A DNA stretch of 64,000 nt from Acetobacter garciniae. Its GTDB lineage: Bacteria > Pseudomonadota > Alphaproteobacteria > Acetobacterales > Acetobacteraceae. Location of the stretch: contig NZ_JAFVMH010000001.1 in assembly GCF_017377735.1 (NCBI RefSeq), forward strand, positions 822,919 through 886,918, in the 5' to 3' direction. Shown one piece after another: positions 61,060 to 64,000 of this stretch. The notes below the pieces were generated by a model. That model did no database searches. It worked only from the letters and a program-made list of their open reading frames with translations, and was not told the DNA's origin. Both the position numbers and the translations under genes were made by a program. Positions within the stretch are counted from its first letter, which is position 1. Every line of letters begins with the position of its first letter.

Positions 61060-63069
61060 TCAAAGGTTTTTCATCGCTGAAAGCGACATTCCGGGCGAAA
61101 GCGTTGTGACCGATCCGTCGGGTTGCTGAATTGGCATCCACAACGTAAAGCGTGTGCCCTTTGCAAGAGCAGACCAGTGCGCACGGCTATTGATCGCCTG
61201 GGCCCGCCAACGGATATTATGCAGGCCGCGCCCACCTGTCGCCTGCTTGTTGGCGATAAAGCCCTTACCGTTATCCTCAACAAAAATTACGATAGCCAGC
61301 CCATCGACGCCGGTTGCAACACGGATACGATCCGCCCCGGCGTGTTTTATGATGTTGGCAATGACTTCCTGAAGAATGCGCAGGATATGCAGTGCTGCGG
61401 ATGGCGTCAGCCAGACCAGCGGAGGCACTGCCTTTACGGACCATTCCAGCGTCATGCCATGTGCCTGAAAGCGCGAGGCAAGCCGGTAACGCAGATTAGC
61501 CAGCAGTACCAGCAGGTCGGCATCGACCGATTCCAGTGAATCGACTGTAATTTTCAAATCGTAAAGGCAGTCCTGCAATGTCTGGCGCAGCACGGCGTGG
61601 GGCGTATCCCCATTCGTCATATGAATGGCGCCGGTCAGGGTCGAGCCCAGGCCATCATGCATGTCACGCATCAGGCGCTGGCGTTCCGCACTCAGAAGAT
61701 CGCGTTGTTCCACCTGCCGCAGGCGCTCGTAACTTTCGCGCAATGCGCTTTCCTGCAATTCAAATCGTGACTGCAACTGCTCCGTTGCCTGTTCCGCCGC
61801 GTGGAGTGAATCGACATACTGCCTGCCCAGCAGGTATAAACCATTGAACAGGACCAGCGGTATCAGGTAAGGCATGAGATAATTATGGTTTATGCCAATA
61901 CGGTCATATGCCAATGCAACATCATGTATCACCCCCGGCAATAACAGCAGGTTACAGGTTATCAGCAAGAGACCGGCATGGGCCCCCCTACGCCACAGGC
62001 CGGTCGCCAGCGATGGCAGCATGGGAAGTGGCACAATCCAGCAACAGGCATAGAGACAGACTGAAAATATCCCACGCCAGTTATCCGGGCAGAACAGGGG
62101 CAGTGTCACGACAGAGCCCAACGCCACGCCCCCCACCAATAGGCGTTTCAGCCAGGGGAACGTGATTTCGGCCATATCGCTGCACAGCAGCCAGACAACA
62201 ACGATCAACCAGCAGAGTGAAGTGATCGCACCCCAACTGATCCAGGACAAAGGGGCATATGTAAAATGCTCGCCCCCCAGGAAGAAAAGGCAGTAGGTCG
62301 CATACAAGACAACGGCTGCGACCTGATAATGGCACAGGTGCTCTACAGTGCGACCCATAGCCAGAACAGACAGCATGACGCTGCCCGAAAGCAGGAGGAC
62401 CGCAAGGGCTGCGGGTAGCCAATACTGCATGACCCGGCGGATCCGGTAACGCCACGCCAATGCATCATAGGAACCGATCCGCGCTGCTGTCATAGCCCCC
62501 TGCCCCCCAGGTGGCATGTCCATGCGCAACGTGAGCACAGACGCGCCTGAAAACGGCAACTGGACCAAAACCGGGTAGCCTATTCCCTGCCCTGCGGCAC
62601 CACCCTGCGAACACCAGACAAGCACACCGTTCTGGTACAGCGCGAGATGTCCCTGGGTTTTCCAGGCGGGAAGATAGAAACCGGTCCGCGCCCTGTCCCC
62701 ATTGGCGGGCATGGGGGGAGCGATGGTGAAACGATACCAGGTCGTGGTCCTGGATCGCCGATTACCCTGATCAGGAAAAGCGGGAGGATAAAACCTGTCC
62801 GTATAGGGGAGTTCTATAGTCTGCCACGGACCAGTCGGGTCTTCCGCCGCAATATGGTCAGGCACTGTGGTGTCGAGATCGCCCGGTATGACCTGTTTTA
62901 AAAATTCCGCCCGGTCAAGCGATTGCTGCCACAATTCCGGACTGGAGCGGGTGGATGGCGGATATAGCAAGCATGCCAGCAACACCACGCTACACAGGCA
63001 AAGCATGCCGACAATACGGGAGAGGAACACCCACCTGGAACGCACGGCTTCTTGCATTACCTCACTCAC
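61060..63069 (-). CDS. Membrane sensor histidine kinase (HisKA_3/NarL type)
   Basis: This 669-residue kinase has an N-terminal helix (17-36), a periplasmic beta-rich domain (about 40-205) and about seven helices (210-415). A coiled region follows, then the H-box MRDMHDGLGSTL with His471, the N-box with Asn572 (EVIANIIKHA), and ATP-lid motifs DNGKGF and GGRGLHNIRW. The layout matches 7TMR-DISM-like kinases whose extracellular domain binds carbohydrate or another small ligand. The start is GTG 63069 or ATG 63057. It follows its response regulator by 15 bp. Confidence 0.9.
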   Translation of the reverse strand: MSEVMQEAVRSRWVFLSRIVGMLCLCSVVLLACLLYPPSTRSSPELWQQSLDRAEFLKQVIPGDLDTTVPDHIAAEDPTGPWQTIELPYTDRFYPPAFPDQGNRRSRTTTWYRFTIAPPMPANGDRARTGFYLPAWKTQGHLALYQNGVLVWCSQGGAAGQGIGYPVLVQLPFSGASVLTLRMDMPPGGQGAMTAARIGSYDALAWRYRIRRVMQYWLPAALAVLLLSGSVMLSVLAMGRTVEHLCHYQVAAVVLYATYCLFFLGGEHFTYAPLSWISWGAITSLCWLIVVVWLLCSDMAEITFPWLKRLLVGGVALGSVVTLPLFCPDNWRGIFSVCLYACCWIVPLPMLPSLATGLWRRGAHAGLLLITCNLLLLPGVIHDVALAYDRIGINHNYLMPYLIPLVLFNGLYLLGRQYVDSLHAAEQATEQLQSRFELQESALRESYERLRQVEQRDLLSAERQRLMRDMHDGLGSTLTGAIHMTNGDTPHAVLRQTLQDCLYDLKITVDSLESVDADLLVLLANLRYRLASRFQAHGMTLEWSVKAVPPLVWLTPSAALHILRILQEVIANIIKHAGADRIRVATGVDGLAIVIFVEDNGKGFIANKQATGGRGLHNIRWRAQAINSRAHWSALAKGTRFTLWMPIQQPDGSVTTLSPGMSLSAMKNL

Positions 63070-63084
63070 ACGAAGATGCGAAAA

Positions 63085-63744
63085 TCAAGAATCCAGCCAT
63101 CCCTGACGCCGGGCCAAGGTTACGGCCTCGATCCTCGAACCAACTGAAAGTTTTTGATAAATGCGTCGGACATAGGTGTGAACCGTATGTGTCGACACCT
63201 CGATCCGCCCCGCAATTTCAGACTCTGTAAAGCCTTGCGACACATAGCGCAACACTTCGAGTTCCCGCTCGGACAAGGACGGAACGATGCGGGCCGCCGG
63301 AACAGGCAGATGATGACGAAAGCGTGAAAGAACCTGCCGGGCAATTATCGGGCTGATCGGACTTCCCCCCCCATGGGACGTGCGAATGGCCTCCACTCTC
63401 TGCATTTCGTTGGCGTCCTTCAGAAGATAGCCGGCCGCACCCAGTGCAATGGCGTCCATTACGTAGCTTTCGTCGCCAAAAGTCGTGCTGATCAACACGG
63501 CACAGGACGGCCATAACTCCACGGCCGCCTTGAGCACATCCAGCCCCGACCCATCGGGCAAACCGATATCCGCCAGCAATACGTCCGCCGCCCTGCCCTG
63601 TAGCATTGCCAGCCCTTCGGCACGGCTGGTCGCGACCGAGTGCAGGACCATATCCGGCTGCTCATCAAGGGTTTTGCAGACGGCGTCGCGAAAGAGAGGA
63701 TCATCCTCCACAATCGCAACACGGATACAATGAGAATGGTCCAT
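63085..63744 (-). CDS. NarL/LuxR-type response regulator
   Basis: This 219-residue protein has a receiver domain (about 5-120) with acidic pocket Asp14/Asp15, phosphorylated Asp59 in LLADIGLPDG and Lys108 in YLLKDA. A LuxR-type helix-turn-helix follows (about 150-215; SERELEVLRYVSQGFTESEIAGRIEVSTHTVHTYV). It precedes its cognate kinase on the same strand. A 12-bp palindrome (63783-63794) lies 39 bp upstream and may be an autoregulatory site. Target genes are not evident nearby. Confidence 0.92.
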   Translation of the reverse strand: MDHSHCIRVAIVEDDPLFRDAVCKTLDEQPDMVLHSVATSRAEGLAMLQGRAADVLLADIGLPDGSGLDVLKAAVELWPSCAVLISTTFGDESYVMDAIALGAAGYLLKDANEMQRVEAIRTSHGGGSPISPIIARQVLSRFRHHLPVPAARIVPSLSERELEVLRYVSQGFTESEIAGRIEVSTHTVHTYVRRIYQKLSVGSRIEAVTLARRQGWLDS

Positions 63745-63782
63745 GGCCGTCCATGATTGCTTGAAATACTGTTAAAAAAATC

Positions 63783-63794
63783 ATTCCCGGGAAT
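63783..63794. promoter_or_regulatory. Perfect 12-bp palindrome before response regulator
   Basis: ATTCCCGGGAAT is a perfect 12-bp palindrome in an otherwise AT-rich promoter region, 39 bp before the response-regulator start. It could be the binding site of that regulator or another dimeric factor. The position fits the promoter core. Nothing else identifies the factor. Confidence 0.4.
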
Positions 63795-63951
63795 TTTGCA
63801 GGCAAAGGTCAGGTTTTATCAAATAAACGACCAGATCCATCAAATACAGGAGACTCTCCTGTCAACACCCTGCCGGGCAAACCACTGGACCCGGGCAGCC
63901 TGCCATGTGGCATCTGCCCAGCCGTTATCCATCGGCCCCGAGAATAAAAGC

Positions 63952-63981
63952 GCCTCACCAGGATTGGTGACCGGGTGAGGC
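63952..63981 (-). terminator. Terminator of a leftward gene beyond the window
   Basis: GCCTCACC (63952-63959) pairs with GGTGAGGC (63974-63981). On the leftward strand the stem is followed by GCTTTTATTC, a T-run. The site would therefore end transcription of a gene located right of the window edge. The 3' end of that gene is not visible here. Confidence 0.6.
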
Positions 63982-64000
63982 AACCGAGCGCCGGATCAGC

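Noticed and set aside
1..64000. CRISPR arrays, tRNA or rRNA genes, prophage or transposase genes
   Set aside because: I looked for regularly spaced repeats, cloverleaf-like sequences and transposase or integrase motifs and saw none. The only dispersed repeat is the intergenic palindrome present twice.

Overview
The window is high-GC, gene-dense bacterial DNA from an alphaproteobacterium. An acetic acid bacterium (Acetobacteraceae, Komagataeibacter/Gluconacetobacter type) is my best guess. The grounds are codon usage, an SOS-type GTTC-N7-GTTC LexA box, an imuA-imuB-dnaE2 cassette, a secreted di-haem peroxidase/cytochrome b set, and a dispersed intergenic palindrome (AAAGTTT...TGGTGAAGC...) present twice. 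The genus is inference. I see no rRNA, tRNA, CRISPR array, prophage or insertion sequence.

Region 1 (82-12210) is catabolic. Six tightly coupled genes (AA_synth/DUF1185 protein, alpha/beta hydrolase, luciferase-like flavin oxidoreductase, aldehyde dehydrogenase, NIPSNAP protein, NCS1 permease) resemble a Rut-like pathway for importing and opening a nitrogen heterocycle. They are followed by a fused aconitase X, a LysR regulator diverging from an agmatinase-family ureohydrolase, and an MHS-type transporter. Region 2 (12228-15707) is a Rieske oxygenase, its reductase, a FAD aromatic hydroxylase and a TetR regulator, all leftward. Region 3 (16130-23917) couples an RpiR/SIS regulator, a class III aminotransferase, a polar amino acid ABC transporter and a C45 N-terminal-nucleophile amidohydrolase. 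A MocR regulator and a PNPOx-like protein then diverge from a shared inverted-repeat operator.

Region 4 (24009-28236) is a leftward set of phospholipase-C-like phosphoesterase, di-haem peroxidase and haem-b membrane protein. Region 5 (28237-42417) is rich in iron and metal genes: an orphan Fur box, an atypical SodC, a TonB receptor with a Sel1-repeat partner, and a complete FecI-FecR-STN receptor signalling system with a Fur box before the sigma gene. Between them lie an SDR plus AGE-family isomerase pair and an N-acyl-D-amino-acid deacylase. Region 6 (42664-49713) holds a tiny membrane protein, an SDR, a FUSC efflux protein, two LysR regulators, a lipocalin-like protein and an Old Yellow Enzyme.

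Region 7 (49867-57602) is the SOS mutasome dnaE2-imuB-imuA with a LexA box 50 bp before imuA and a UvrD-like helicase diverging from it. Region 8 (57612-64000) has a DUF1275 membrane protein, a small secreted charged protein with a strong terminator, oleate hydratase, and a NarL-type response regulator/histidine kinase pair. A terminator at the right edge probably ends a leftward gene outside the window.

Many genes overlap by 4-11 bp, so operons are called with fair confidence. Substrates of the catabolic clusters cannot be read from sequence alone.
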